DNA from: Luteolibacter algae
Lineage (GTDB): Bacteria; Verrucomicrobiota; Verrucomicrobiia; Verrucomicrobiales; Akkermansiaceae
NCBI RefSeq assembly: GCF_042683045.1
Contig: NZ_JBHUIT010000017.1
Location: 264,306-328,305, forward strand
Length of the DNA: 64,000 bases
Reading direction: 5' to 3'
Part shown: positions 7,051 to 16,318 of the stretch, piece by piece
Layout: each line of letters opens with the position of its first letter
How positions within the stretch are numbered: position 1 is the stretch's first letter
The notes under the pieces: generated by a model
The model's input: only the letters and a program-made list of their open reading frames with translations
Databases searched by the model: none
What the model was told of the DNA's origin: nothing
Translations under genes and position numbers: made by a program

Positions 7051-9090
7051 ATGATGGGCGTGTTAAGAGCCGACAATCGATCAGGTCTCGCTGCACTGGC
7101 AGTAGGGATTTGTCTAGGTGTGTCGTCTGCTTCGGATTTACATGCCGAATCTGCCATGCCCAATCCGATCGGGCGTGTGGCACGTTTGTTGAATCCGCGT
7201 CTGGTCAAGGTTGAAGAGCGGGTAGACTTTTTGAATCAGCAGTTGATGACTTTGGCGGTTCACGAAAAGCACGACATGAAAAGTGCGCTTGGAGCCAGAG
7301 GTGCCAAACTTGCTCCAGATGACCCGGATCCGATGCTGACGATCGATCTGGGAAAGTCATATCCAATCGAATCGCTGTTCTTGGTTCCGTTGCTTTCAAA
7401 TTCCGAAAAGCTAAAAAGTATTCTTCCGAAGTGCTTCACGATCGAGTTTTCCGAGGTGGAAGACTTTTCGGAGCATCGGGTTCTTTATAGCTCAATGGAT
7501 CGATATTTTCCTGAAACGGGAGGTAAGCCGATCAAGTTCAATGGTCAGGAAGCCATGGCCCGCTATGTCCGGTTAACGGTGAATCAGGGGCACCCGCGAG
7601 GTAAAAGCGAAATTTTCGGACTATCGGAAATAGTAGTCATTTCAAATGGTTACCCTGTCTCCTTCGGCAAAAAAGTATCTGTGGTAGGCGCTCTGAATGT
7701 CGAAAATATCTGGTATCCGGACGCGATTACCGATGGCCGGATGCCATTAGGAGTCTGGGAGGGCGGCGAGTGGGCGAAAGAGAGCGAAAAGGGGGATCTG
7801 ATCACAACGGGTTCTCAGGAAGGTGAAATTTCGTGGACTGTGGATCTTGGCGAAACCTGTGATCTGGATACGGTTATCCTCTATCCCTTGGAAGTGAGGG
7901 AAGTGCTGGAGGCGGAACTCCTCCCGGAAAAGATGGAAATCCAGATTCGTTCCGGGGAAGGAGACGATTTCGAAACCGTTGCACAATGGGAAAATCCCGT
8001 GCCGGAGAGCAACCAGCCGACCCCTCTGATTTTTCCGCTGAATGGCCGGAATGCCAGAGAGCTCCGGATCTTGGGGAAAAGGCCCAGAAATCTTGGCGAT
8101 AAATTCCTTTACGGTCTTGCTGAGATAGAGATTTGGTCCGATCAGCAAAATATTTCAGAGTCAAAACCCGTGATCCGGGATGCGGGTGGAGTTCAGTCGA
8201 CTATCGGTTCGTTAACCAACGGGTATGCTAGTGCCCGGCAAATACTGCCCGTGGGTATCTGGTTGAATCAACTTCATGATCGATGGCGGGTGGAACGCGA
8301 GATCCAAGCGTTGGATCCAATGCGCACCCAGATGGCATCGGAAAGTGAACTGAATGCCACCTGGGGCTCTGCGATGATGTTAGGCCTTACTTTTTTGATC
8401 CCGGTTTTCATCGTGGAAAGACGGCGTTTGATTTCCCGGAACCAGATGGATCAGCTCCGTAAAAGAATCGCATCGGATTTGCACGATGACATCGGCAGTA
8501 ACCTGGGAAGCATCTCGTTGATTGCGCGGACTGCCAAAAAAGACCTTGTCCGGCTACACGGACCGGAAGAAGTGGGGGAAGATCTTGATGAAGTGGAGTC
8601 AATCGCTAGGGAGAGCTCATTGGCCATGCGCGATATTGTGTGGCTGTTGGAACGACAGCAGGACTCCATTGGCGATTTGGTAGCCCGCATGCGGGAGACG
8701 GCGACGAGACTTTTGCGGGAAGTAAATTACACCATTGATTGTGAGTCATCCAAGACGACTGCTAAGCTTTCCTTGGACGCTAAACGACATCTCTTTCTAT
8801 TCTACAAAGAAGCGATTCATAACATTTTGAAACACTCGAAAGCCAGCGAGGTATCTATCAAGCTCTGGGATATTGGCGATAAGCTTGCGATGGAAATCAT
8901 TGACAATGGCCGGGGGCTACCGACCTTGCAAGAGAACCAGAAGGATATCCCCAAGTTGATTGCAAAGCTAGATGAGCGTGCAAGAGTCCTGGAAGGACAA
9001 TTAGATGTGAAATCGGAGCGCGACATTGGCACCAGAATACTATTAACTGTGAAAAGATCGCTGTTGATCGCAGCCCCAGCTATAAAATGA
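7051..9090 (+). CDS. Sensor histidine kinase with discoidin-like extracytoplasmic domains (NarL/LiaS class)
   Basis: The 679-aa product has an N-terminal signal or anchor (to about residue 30), then two extracytoplasmic beta-rich repeats (about 85-205 and 225-365). Each contains strings such as TIDLGKSYPIESLFLVPL and TVDLGETCDLDTVILYPL, which match the F5/8 type C (discoidin) pattern. A single helix at about 438-454 crosses the membrane. The HisKA_3 box is LHDDIGSNLGSISLI with H478 as phospho-acceptor. The ATPase domain follows (KEAIHNILKHSKAS for the N box, DNGRGLP for G1). Discoidin domains usually bind carbohydrate or lipid, so the kinase may sense a glycan (inference). It overlaps the regulator gene by four bases (ATGA). 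Confidence 0.88.
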   Translation: MMGVLRADNRSGLAALAVGICLGVSSASDLHAESAMPNPIGRVARLLNPRLVKVEERVDFLNQQLMTLAVHEKHDMKSALGARGAKLAPDDPDPMLTIDLGKSYPIESLFLVPLLSNSEKLKSILPKCFTIEFSEVEDFSEHRVLYSSMDRYFPETGGKPIKFNGQEAMARYVRLTVNQGHPRGKSEIFGLSEIVVISNGYPVSFGKKVSVVGALNVENIWYPDAITDGRMPLGVWEGGEWAKESEKGDLITTGSQEGEISWTVDLGETCDLDTVILYPLEVREVLEAELLPEKMEIQIRSGEGDDFETVAQWENPVPESNQPTPLIFPLNGRNARELRILGKRPRNLGDKFLYGLAEIEIWSDQQNISESKPVIRDAGGVQSTIGSLTNGYASARQILPVGIWLNQLHDRWRVEREIQALDPMRTQMASESELNATWGSAMMLGLTFLIPVFIVERRRLISRNQMDQLRKRIASDLHDDIGSNLGSISLIARTAKKDLVRLHGPEEVGEDLDEVESIARESSLAMRDIVWLLERQQDSIGDLVARMRETATRLLREVNYTIDCESSKTTAKLSLDAKRHLFLFYKEAIHNILKHSKASEVSIKLWDIGDKLAMEIIDNGRGLPTLQENQKDIPKLIAKLDERARVLEGQLDVKSERDIGTRILLTVKRSLLIAAPAIK

Positions 9091-9758
9091 CTACGGAATC
9101 AACTCTACCAGACAAGCCGGTTTTATCGAAAATCTGGATATTGGAAGATCATCAGATCTTTGCAAAACAGCTGCGAAGACTCATCGATGGTGAGGAGAAT
9201 ATGGAGTGTTCCTATCATTTTTCTTCACCTGACGAGTTTTTTGAAAAGCTGCGTTATACGACAGATTGCCCGGATGTTTTGCTTCTGGATCTGGGGCTCC
9301 CCCGTATGGATGGCTTGGAAGTCTTGGTGAAAGTCCGTAAGGAGCTACCAGATCTCAAGGTGCTCATTTTATCTTCGTTTGATGACCGGGAACGTGTTTA
9401 CCGGGCTATCTGCAATGGAGCTTCCGGGTATCTTTTGAAAACGGCGGATCCTGATGAGATTATCCATGGCATCCAGGAGGTGATCCACGGTGCTGCTGCT
9501 TTGAGCAGTGCCATCGCTACGATGATTCTTACAGGCTTTTCAAAACACGGTCCGGTTGAAGAGTTTGAGCCGCTGACCGCGCGGGAAGAAGAGGTTTTGA
9601 AATCATTGGTAAAAGGTTTCACGAAAAAGGAGATTGCCGATGAGCTTTCCATCTCGGCTCACACGGTGGATATGCACCTGCGATCCGTTTACCGGAAGTT
9701 ACATGTCCGTTCACAGACTGAGGCTGTGTCCAAAGCGCTCAGGCAAGGGATCGTTTAG
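9087..9758 (+). CDS. NarL/FixJ-type response regulator
   Basis: This is the 223-aa partner of the kinase just upstream. The receiver domain (about 10-130) has phospho-acceptor D68 in VLLLDLGLPRMDG. The LuxR-type HTH (about 155-220) begins LTAREEEVLKSLVKG and includes KEIADELSISAHTVDMH, the DNA-recognition part. The ATGA overlap with the kinase gene indicates translational coupling and a true cognate pair. Targets are unknown; the TPR gene directly downstream may be in the same transcript. Confidence 0.95.
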   Translation: MTTESTLPDKPVLSKIWILEDHQIFAKQLRRLIDGEENMECSYHFSSPDEFFEKLRYTTDCPDVLLLDLGLPRMDGLEVLVKVRKELPDLKVLILSSFDDRERVYRAICNGASGYLLKTADPDEIIHGIQEVIHGAAALSSAIATMILTGFSKHGPVEEFEPLTAREEEVLKSLVKGFTKKEIADELSISAHTVDMHLRSVYRKLHVRSQTEAVSKALRQGIV

Positions 9759-9824
9759 TGAAATGCAGCTATGCGATATGCGGTTGGATTGATCGGTGGC
9801 AATACATACAGACCTGGAGTCCGG

Positions 9825-11165
9825 ATGCGATATGAGTTCCTGATAGTCCTGGGAGCTGCCCTCACCACTCCATTGGCTGCGGATAGTCTGCTGAGCTTCA
9901 CGCTGGGAGCTTTGGAAAAACATAGGGGGAACCAGGAGAAAGCCTCAGAGCATCTCCATGAGGCCTATCGTCAGGAGCCGACCTCACTGCCCCTCGCCAG
10001 AATCGAAATTCAGCGACATCTTTCGAGTGGCGATAAGATAGCCGCCAAAAAAATCTATCGGGAAATGATCAATGCTTTTCCGGAGGATTATGCCATTCAG
10101 ATGGAATACGGTGATTTCCTCGGTGGTATTAGCCGGGGCGAGAGCGCCGACACGACCCTTCAAAAGGAAGTCTACACGAAGTTGCTGAAGAAACTGCCAG
10201 GTGACTATGTTGTGTTGGAAAGGCTCGTTCGTCTGGCCCGGGAACATGAGAATGATGATGAGGCCAGAATTCTTCTGGAGCAGTTGAACACAGAAAGCCC
10301 TGAAGCTACCCGGTTCTATATAACCACGACGAAAAGCCTTTATGATAGCCGTGATGCTCGTGCCGCTGATCGGATCAATAAATGCTTTGAAAAAGCACTC
10401 GATTCCAATCCCGAGTGGGCGGAGGTTGCGCGTGCGGCAAGTGATCATTTCAGGAGCATTGGACGACTCGATTTGGCAATCTCTGTCCTACAGAAGCATG
10501 TCGCTTCGGTTCCCTCATCGCTGGATCTCAAAATAAGATTGGGGATTTTGTTGTTGGAAGCAGGAAACGATCGAGAAGCAGTAGAAGTCCTGAACGGGGT
10601 ATTGTCCGTTCATCCCAAGAAAACCCTGGCACACCAGGTCTTGGCAAAGCACTTCAGGCAACAAAATGAGCTGGATTTAAGCAGATATCATTCGGCGGAG
10701 TTGCTGAAGCTCCGCGGGGGAAGTCCGGAGGAGTTCTTGGAACTATCCGAGGAATTTATCGAGGGTAGTGATTACCGCTCTGCGCGACTCTTGCTTGAGA
10801 AGGCGGTATTTGATCACGAAAAGGACATCCGCTTGTTGACGAAACTGGCCATTGCAACCTTGAACGATCCGGAGACGAAAGCTGATGCGGATCGTCTTTT
10901 TCGGCAGGTCGAGGCTCTTGCCGGCGATATCGATCAGTCCGATCCCGTATATGTGTTGGAAGCTGCCAAACGCTTGATGGAAATGGGAGAGACACGGCAG
11001 GCAGAGGAAAAGTTGAAAGAAGCGATCCGCACATTTCCTAAATCCGCACGTAAGGAAACGGCCGGGGCATTGCGCGCTTTAGCCGAGATCTGGCTGACCG
11101 AGGGGCGGAACGAAGCCGCAGCCCGGGCATTGATCAAACGAGCTACGGCTTTGGAAAAAGACTAG
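9825..11165 (+). CDS. Exported tetratricopeptide-repeat protein
   Basis: The 446-aa product starts MRYEFLIVLGAALTTPLAADS, a signal peptide; the ATG at 9825 is preceded by TGGAG five bases away, a better start than the in-frame ATG at 9771. The mature part consists of helical TPR-like repeats throughout, for example AKKIYREMINAFPEDYAIQMEYGDFL, broken here into recognisable A/B helices, and DLAISVLQKHVASVPSSLDLKIRLG. It most likely works as a periplasmic scaffold. It follows the discoidin-kinase pair on the same strand, so it may be co-expressed. It is convergent with cstA with one base between stops. Confidence 0.82.
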   Translation: MRYEFLIVLGAALTTPLAADSLLSFTLGALEKHRGNQEKASEHLHEAYRQEPTSLPLARIEIQRHLSSGDKIAAKKIYREMINAFPEDYAIQMEYGDFLGGISRGESADTTLQKEVYTKLLKKLPGDYVVLERLVRLAREHENDDEARILLEQLNTESPEATRFYITTTKSLYDSRDARAADRINKCFEKALDSNPEWAEVARAASDHFRSIGRLDLAISVLQKHVASVPSSLDLKIRLGILLLEAGNDREAVEVLNGVLSVHPKKTLAHQVLAKHFRQQNELDLSRYHSAELLKLRGGSPEEFLELSEEFIEGSDYRSARLLLEKAVFDHEKDIRLLTKLAIATLNDPETKADADRLFRQVEALAGDIDQSDPVYVLEAAKRLMEMGETRQAEEKLKEAIRTFPKSARKETAGALRALAEIWLTEGRNEAAARALIKRATALEKD

Positions 11166-11166
11166 A

Positions 11167-13017
11167 CTAAATCTGGCGTTCTAGCTCACCCCGCACTTTT
11201 GGCCATACGCGGACGGCTTCGACAATCATCCAGATCTCGATGAGAAGCGTGATGATTCCAAACCCACCAAGAAACCAATCTCCTTCGCCTATCCACGATT
11301 GTGTTTTGCCCAAAGCTTGGAAGAAAAGCTGATAGCTTAATGCCCAGGCAGGAAGTATTAGCATAAAGATTGCGGGAACAGCCACGAACCAGAGGCGCAT
11401 ATTTCTTCTTCGCATCCAGAACAGGATTACAATGAATGCGAGCCCTCCCAATAGTTGATTGATCGCTCCGAATAGGGGCCAGAGGATCAGGCCTCCTTCT
11501 CCGGCAGTGCTCCATGTCCAGGGAATCCCTTTTCGCGGTGCAATCGCCAAAATAAACGCGACAAAGATGGCGAAAAGTGTCGCGCCATGACGGTTGGAAA
11601 GCCACGTCAGCGGATTCAGGGTTAATCCGACATGCGGGTGGGGAGCCGTTTCCGGTTTGTGTTTTACTAAAGTAGCGGCGACTTCCTGGATGACATAACG
11701 CTGGAGACGGCACGCCGTATCCATTGTGGTGGCAGCGAAGGAAGCGACTAAAACTCCGACCAATGCTGTGGCCGCTCCAGCGGAAATTCCCAAGGAGGTA
11801 ATAAAGTTCGATCCACCCTGAACAAAGGCGCCAAGAGCACCTTTTTCCGCAGCCGCCCAAGTTGCGTAGCGTGAGTTCCAAGCTGCCAAGCCCGTTAAAG
11901 TCTCTCCATCCGGACTTTTTACTCCTAGTCCGATCCCCGCCACACAGGCAAGAATTACGATTACGGCAAGAAAACCTTCGGCGAGCATGGACCCGTAGCC
12001 AACACTCTGGGCGTCGGTTTCACACGACAGCTGTTTGGAAGTCGTTCCCGAGGAGACGAGACAGTGAAAACCCGATATAGCTCCGCAGGCGATGGTGATG
12101 AACAGAAACGGGAACATCATAGGAAGCGATGACAGATGGCCGGTGTCCACCACGGGAGCGACGATCTCCAGCTGGGCGCGGCCATCCGGAATTGGCACCC
12201 CGACCAATGCCGCCACCACCAAGCCGGCCACCAGCAATCCTAGTGCAGTGAGCAATTGCAGGGAATTGATGAAGTCACGAGGCTGCAGTAGGAGCCAGAC
12301 AGGCATTACGGAAGCAGCATAGGAATATAATAAAAGGAATATCACCCAGCCAATCAGCGGCCATTGGCTGAACCACAAGTTTACGGAATGGAGAAACCCC
12401 GTGTCTCCGTAGAAAACACTGAGATACATCAGAGTTAAGGAAATGAGCGATGGAATGAGTAACTTTGCTCCCTTCTTGTGAAGAAAGGCTCCAATGACCA
12501 TTGCCAAAGGGATTTGAAAAAGGCATGGGAAAATGGACGAGGGAAATGCAGTGAATACCCTAGCGATCACCAGTCCGAAGATCGCCAGAACCATCGTCAG
12601 AGCTAAAAAGAGGATCGCTAGAAAAAGCAAACGTGCACGCGGATGAACCACACGGCCGGCTATATCTCCAACGGTTTGACCTTTGTTCCGTAAGGAAACC
12701 ACCAGTGATCCCAAATCATGAACCGCACCTATGAAAATTGAGCCGAAAATTACCCACAGTAAAGCTGGCAGCCAGCCCCACATTACCGCCAAGGCTGGTC
12801 CGACTATCGGTCCTGTGCCTGCTATCGATGTGAAGTGGTGTCCGAAAACCACCGATTTTGGCGTGGGAACAAAATCTGTCCCGTCGTTTTCCGATACAGA
12901 GGGCACAATCGCTTTTGAATCCAGCTTGAAGAGTTTCGTCGAGAGCCAGCGCCCGTAGGTATGGTAAGCGATCAAGTAGGCGACGAATGAGCCAATTGCG
13001 ATCAATAGGGTTTGCAT
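11167..13017 (-). CDS. cstA: Carbon starvation protein CstA (peptide/pyruvate transporter family)
   Basis: The 616-aa polytopic membrane protein matches the CstA family: the N-terminal block holds PTPKSVVFGHHFTSIAGTGP followed by IVGPALAVMWGWLPALLWV, then SGTTSKQL, TTMDTACRLQRYVIQE and LWPLFGAINQLLGGLA. Family members in E. coli import peptides or pyruvate when carbon is scarce. The start at 13017 is chosen because it begins the first hydrophobic helix as in relatives; the frame is open to 13089. No regulatory gene for pyruvate sensing lies next to it; tRNA-Tyr is divergent upstream. Confidence 0.94.
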   Translation of the reverse strand: MQTLLIAIGSFVAYLIAYHTYGRWLSTKLFKLDSKAIVPSVSENDGTDFVPTPKSVVFGHHFTSIAGTGPIVGPALAVMWGWLPALLWVIFGSIFIGAVHDLGSLVVSLRNKGQTVGDIAGRVVHPRARLLFLAILFLALTMVLAIFGLVIARVFTAFPSSIFPCLFQIPLAMVIGAFLHKKGAKLLIPSLISLTLMYLSVFYGDTGFLHSVNLWFSQWPLIGWVIFLLLYSYAASVMPVWLLLQPRDFINSLQLLTALGLLVAGLVVAALVGVPIPDGRAQLEIVAPVVDTGHLSSLPMMFPFLFITIACGAISGFHCLVSSGTTSKQLSCETDAQSVGYGSMLAEGFLAVIVILACVAGIGLGVKSPDGETLTGLAAWNSRYATWAAAEKGALGAFVQGGSNFITSLGISAGAATALVGVLVASFAATTMDTACRLQRYVIQEVAATLVKHKPETAPHPHVGLTLNPLTWLSNRHGATLFAIFVAFILAIAPRKGIPWTWSTAGEGGLILWPLFGAINQLLGGLAFIVILFWMRRRNMRLWFVAVPAIFMLILPAWALSYQLFFQALGKTQSWIGEGDWFLGGFGIITLLIEIWMIVEAVRVWPKVRGELERQI

Positions 13018-13119
13018 GAGACGAAGAGAAAAACTGACTGACGCAGTTATGAGAAGCATATTCTCGTTTGCGCCGCAGGAGGCCTGCAAATTTTAATTCA
13101 GCTTTTTGTCGTTTTTTAC

Positions 13120-13149
13120 TTGCCAAAAATTGATCTCTCAGACAAGAAT
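13120..13149 (+). promoter_or_regulatory. Possible sigma-70-type promoter for tRNA-Tyr
   Basis: TTGCCA and AAGAAT are separated by 18 bases and lie about 23 bases before the mature tRNA 5' end. The match to TTGACA/TATAAT is partial, so this is a suggestion only. Confidence 0.3.
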
Positions 13150-13171
13150 CTCGGCCCGCACAAGCGGCACC

Positions 13172-13257
13172 GGGTAGGTGGTCGAGTGGTTAAAGGCGGC
13201 AGACTGTAAATCTGCTCACGAAAGTGTACGCTGGTTCGAATCCAGCCCTGCCCACCA
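13172..13257 (+). tRNA. tRNA-Tyr (GUA anticodon)
   Basis: The 86-base gene folds as a class II tRNA. The acceptor GGGTAGG pairs with CCTGCCC, and the CCA end is encoded. The anticodon stem GCAGA/TCTGC encloses the loop CTGTAAA, with anticodon GTA at the usual place. A long variable arm (TCACGAAAGTGTAC) and the T loop GGTTCGAATCC are present. Tyr is the expected identity for GUA with a long arm in bacteria. A strong terminator follows, so it is a single-gene transcript. Confidence 0.96.
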
Positions 13258-13283
13258 TCATTTTGATGGTCTTAATCGACCGG

Positions 13284-13327
13284 AAAGCGCTGTAATCTTC
13301 AATAGGTTGGTTACAGCGCTTTTTTTT
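13284..13327 (+). terminator. Rho-independent terminator after tRNA-Tyr
   Basis: A long hairpin with arms AAAGCGCTGTAA (13284-13295) and TTACAGCGCTTT (13311-13322) is followed by a run of T residues. It ends the tRNA-Tyr transcript about 25 bases past CCA. Confidence 0.92.
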
Positions 13328-13427
13328 GCTCATGATATCACGAGCAAAGAATTTCCCTTTTCGAAAGATCTCTTGATGTCTTCCAAAAAAACGAGAGGCT
13401 TCGAAAGCGATTCAGTCGGATTGAAAT

Positions 13428-14045
13428 ATGACTTTTCTTGCGATAATCACGTTGGCTGTGGTGATGCTGGCTCTAGCGGCTTTACCGAGCGCTAGTGTTG
13501 CTCTGGTCATTACAAGGTCGGCCTCTTTGGGAGTGGGAAATGGTGCCGCCGTAGCCTTCGGTATTGTTCTGGGGGATCTTGTCTTCGTAGCTTTGGCCAT
13601 GCTCGGAATGAACGTATTGGCTGAAACCATGGGAGCATTCTTTGCCATTATCCGATACATTGGCGGATTCTATCTGATTTGGCTCGGGGCCGGGCTGCTA
13701 CTTACGAAAGGAAAGATTGTATTGAAACGAGAGGATTCCGCCGGACCGAGATTACTCACAAGCTTCCTAGCCGGACTGTTTTTGACCCTGGGAGATGCGA
13801 AGGCGATTTTATTTTACGCCAGTCTTTTCCCGATATTTGTCGATATGAATCAGCTTACGGGAACCGCAATATTTTGGATATTTTCGGTAACGATTCTGAC
13901 TGTGGGTGGTGTGAAGATGTTCTATGCATTTGCTGCAAGTCGGATCGTTTCCCGGTTCCAAAATAGAAGAGCCCAAAAGTATTCGCGTATCGCCTCCGGA
14001 ACCATCATGGTGGGGACAGGCGTGTATCTAATTGCAAAAGTATAG
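13428..14045 (+). CDS. LysE/RhtB family amino-acid exporter
   Basis: The 205-aa product has about six hydrophobic helices over its whole length. It has the family's early PSASVALVITRSASLGVGNG stretch (the usual form is GP..l.v...s...G...G), then YIGGFYLIWLGAGLL and FLAGLFLTLGDAKAILFYASLFP, which match the LysE consensus. These proteins export amino acids or related metabolites at the inner membrane. The exact substrate is not visible. It is transcribed in the same direction as murI, 120 bases upstream of the chosen murI start. Confidence 0.92.
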   Translation: MTFLAIITLAVVMLALAALPSASVALVITRSASLGVGNGAAVAFGIVLGDLVFVALAMLGMNVLAETMGAFFAIIRYIGGFYLIWLGAGLLLTKGKIVLKREDSAGPRLLTSFLAGLFLTLGDAKAILFYASLFPIFVDMNQLTGTAIFWIFSVTILTVGGVKMFYAFAASRIVSRFQNRRAQKYSRIASGTIMVGTGVYLIAKV

Positions 14046-14165
14046 CTACTTGCGTGGGGATACTAGGGTTTCCGAAAAGAAGTGGTCGAAAGACGAATCC
14101 TGAAAGCCGTATTTTCGCTGGTTTTGGTGATTGATGAAAGCGGCTGGATCGAAAGAATCTGCGGC

Positions 14166-14984
14166 GTGAAGGAAGCAGCGTTGGGATTTTTTGATTCTGG
14201 AGTGGGTGGTCTAACGGTCGTTCGGGCCGTGCAGGATCTATTGCCCAGAGAGAACGTAATCTACTTGGGCGATACTGCCCGGTTACCATACGGCTCAAAA
14301 AGTCCCGAGACGATCCGGCAATTCTCCGATGAAGATGTAGGCTTTCTACTTGGAAAAGGGGTGAAGGCGATTGTGGTGGCCTGTAACACCGCAACGGCGC
14401 ACGCCTTGCCGATGCTTCAGCAGAAGTATCGTGTTCCTATTCTGGGCGTTATAGAGCCTGGTGTGGAAGCTGCATTGGCGGATGGGGAAGCCGAGAGGGT
14501 GGGAATTATTGCCACACGGGGCACGATTGGCTCCCATGCCTATCAACATGCACTGGCTACGAGGAAAACCGGCTTGATGATTCATGGTGTGGCAACTCCC
14601 TTGCTTGTACCACTGATTGAAGAAGGATGGATTACAGAATCTGTGACGAAAGAAATTTTGTCAAAATACCTGGAGCCTTTGATGGCAAAAGGGATTGATA
14701 CGTTGATGCTGGCATGCACCCATTACCCGTTGCTTGTGCCCGTTTTGAAGGAGATCCTGCCGACAGAGGTGAGGTTGGTGGATTCTGCGACGACGTGTGC
14801 GGAGCACCTGCAGAAGATGCTGATCGATATGGAGTTGCTCAGTGAGAGAAATGAAGAAGGTGACTTGGAAATCTATCTGACGGACCTATCCGAACAGTTT
14901 GAGGACCTGGCCCGTCGATTCTTGAGCCGTGCACCCGGCAGAGTGCGTAGAGCGGTTTTGGGAGAGATTCCGATATCCGGATGA
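14166..14984 (+). CDS. murI: Glutamate racemase
   Basis: MurI converts L- to D-glutamate for peptidoglycan. The product has the family signature at its start (GFFDSGVGGLTVVRA), LGDTARLPYG, and both catalytic cysteines in VVACNTATAHA and MLACTHYPLL. From the GTG at 14166 it is 272 aa with only a few residues before the signature, matching relatives. The frame is open to a GTG at 14082, but the added 28 residues look unrelated. It is convergent with the small PEP-CTERM gene, three bases from its stop. Confidence 0.94.
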   Translation: MKEAALGFFDSGVGGLTVVRAVQDLLPRENVIYLGDTARLPYGSKSPETIRQFSDEDVGFLLGKGVKAIVVACNTATAHALPMLQQKYRVPILGVIEPGVEAALADGEAERVGIIATRGTIGSHAYQHALATRKTGLMIHGVATPLLVPLIEEGWITESVTKEILSKYLEPLMAKGIDTLMLACTHYPLLVPVLKEILPTEVRLVDSATTCAEHLQKMLIDMELLSERNEEGDLEIYLTDLSEQFEDLARRFLSRAPGRVRRAVLGEIPISG

Positions 14985-14987
14985 TCT

Positions 14988-15221
14988 CTATTTTCTGCGG
15001 CGCAGTAGTAAAAATGCACCGAGCGTGCCAAGTAAAGCGGCAGAGGGCTCCGGGATGTTTGTGAAGATATCCGGATCGATCCGGGGCTCCGCAATTTTCG
15101 CGGGCGCCAGCTCGTCTGGTTCGGGAAGGATGATCGGGCAATTTTGCTTTTCAGCAAAAGCATGGCCACCCAAATTTAGCAAACATGCCAAAATGACTGG
15201 AGAGAGCAGGGGAGCTTTCAT
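14988..15221 (-). CDS. Very small PEP-CTERM protein
   Basis: The 77-aa precursor begins with a signal peptide (MKAPLLSPVILACLLNLGGHAFA) and ends with a PEP-CTERM tail: IPEPSAALL, a hydrophobic stretch, then LLLRRRK. Exosortase systems recognise such tails and anchor or sort the protein in the envelope. After removal of both ends only some 30 residues remain (KQNCPIILPEPDELAPAKIAEPR and onward), acidic and Pro-rich with one Cys. That is far shorter than typical members, so it may be a small surface peptide or a remnant of a larger gene. No exosortase gene is in the window. Confidence 0.72.
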   Translation of the reverse strand: MKAPLLSPVILACLLNLGGHAFAEKQNCPIILPEPDELAPAKIAEPRIDPDIFTNIPEPSAALLGTLGAFLLLRRRK

Positions 15222-15343
15222 GATTCAACAAAGGGGGAGAAGCTTCCAATCAGAAATGGGTTCTTTTTTGTAAGCGACTGATAATAAGTTGATTCAGATG
15301 GTGTTAGATAGAGATTTCTTTTGAAAATTTTGCGGAAAGATTT

Positions 15344-16255
15344 TCAGGATATCGAGGCGTTCTCGAGCCATGGCTGGAAATCGATTGGCGGGGGAGACAT
15401 GAAACTCATTTTTTCCGCTGAGACCGGATGATCGAAGGAGAGTTTCCACGCATGGAGCAGAAGGCGTGGAGTCGGAAGCGAATGTTTTTTTCCGTAGATA
15501 GGATCGCCGAGAATTGATGTGCCTTTGTGATGAAGGTGGACACGGATCTGGTGGGTGCGGCCAGTATGCAGATGGCAAAGAACCAAGGCGGTTTGAGTAG
15601 CGATGTCCTTGTATAGAATTTCGTAGTCCGTGATTGCGGTTTTTCCTCCCGGAGGATTTACCACTGCCATCTTTTGTCGGTTGACCGGATGGCGGCCAAT
15701 ATGGGTGAAAATGGTGTCTTTCTCCGGTTTTGGTAAGCCATGGGTGACTGCGAGGTAGAGTTTTTCCATGGTGGACCGCTCGGAAAATTGTGTCACGAGG
15801 CCCTGGTGTGCGGGATCTGTCTTGGCGACGACGAGGCAACCTGAGGTATCCTTATCAAGGCGGTGAACGATCCCTGGGCGCTCGACGCCGCCGATTCTGG
15901 AGAGTTGCCCTTTGCAGTGATGGAGTAGGGCGTTGACAAGGGTCCCATCGGGATTGCCGGGAGCGGGATGGACCACGACACCATGGTCTTTGTTCAATAC
16001 CAGAATGTGTTCATCCTCATAGATAATATTCAGCGGAATATCCTGCGGCTGTGCCTGGGCAGGAACCGCCTCGGGGATTGCGATGGAAATCTGATCTCCT
16101 GCTTTAATAGTGTCCCGCGGTTTTGCGGGCTTTTCATTGAGGAGGATGTATTGCTCCCGGATTAATGTCTGGATGCGGGAGCGTGATAGTTCCGAGAGGT
16201 GGGAAGCTAGGAAAGCATCGAGCCGGTCGTGCTTTTCGGAAACGTGGATATGCAT
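15344..16255 (-). CDS. RluA/RluD-family pseudouridine synthase
   Basis: The 303-aa enzyme has an N-terminal S4 RNA-binding domain (about 1-60, DRLDAFLASHLSELSRSRIQ) and a catalytic domain with the motif HRLDKDTSG, where D134 is the expected nucleophile. RluD-type enzymes modify uridines in helix 69 of 23S rRNA. The exact target among RluA, RluC or RluD sites is not certain, though the S4 domain and the length favour RluD. It lies downstream of the ParA/roadblock-like pair, 63 bases from the latter's stop. Confidence 0.92.
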   Translation of the reverse strand: MHIHVSEKHDRLDAFLASHLSELSRSRIQTLIREQYILLNEKPAKPRDTIKAGDQISIAIPEAVPAQAQPQDIPLNIIYEDEHILVLNKDHGVVVHPAPGNPDGTLVNALLHHCKGQLSRIGGVERPGIVHRLDKDTSGCLVVAKTDPAHQGLVTQFSERSTMEKLYLAVTHGLPKPEKDTIFTHIGRHPVNRQKMAVVNPPGGKTAITDYEILYKDIATQTALVLCHLHTGRTHQIRVHLHHKGTSILGDPIYGKKHSLPTPRLLLHAWKLSFDHPVSAEKMSFMSPPPIDFQPWLENASIS

Positions 16256-16318
16256 GTTGGAGGGAACGAGGCTCGAAGATCAGATGAAATATATGAGCCT
16301 ATGGGACGGAAGGATTTT

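Noticed and set aside
11186..11881. 231-codon minus-strand frame overlapping cstA in another frame
   Set aside because: Same-strand shadow of cstA; no start signal and Arg/Ser-rich composition.
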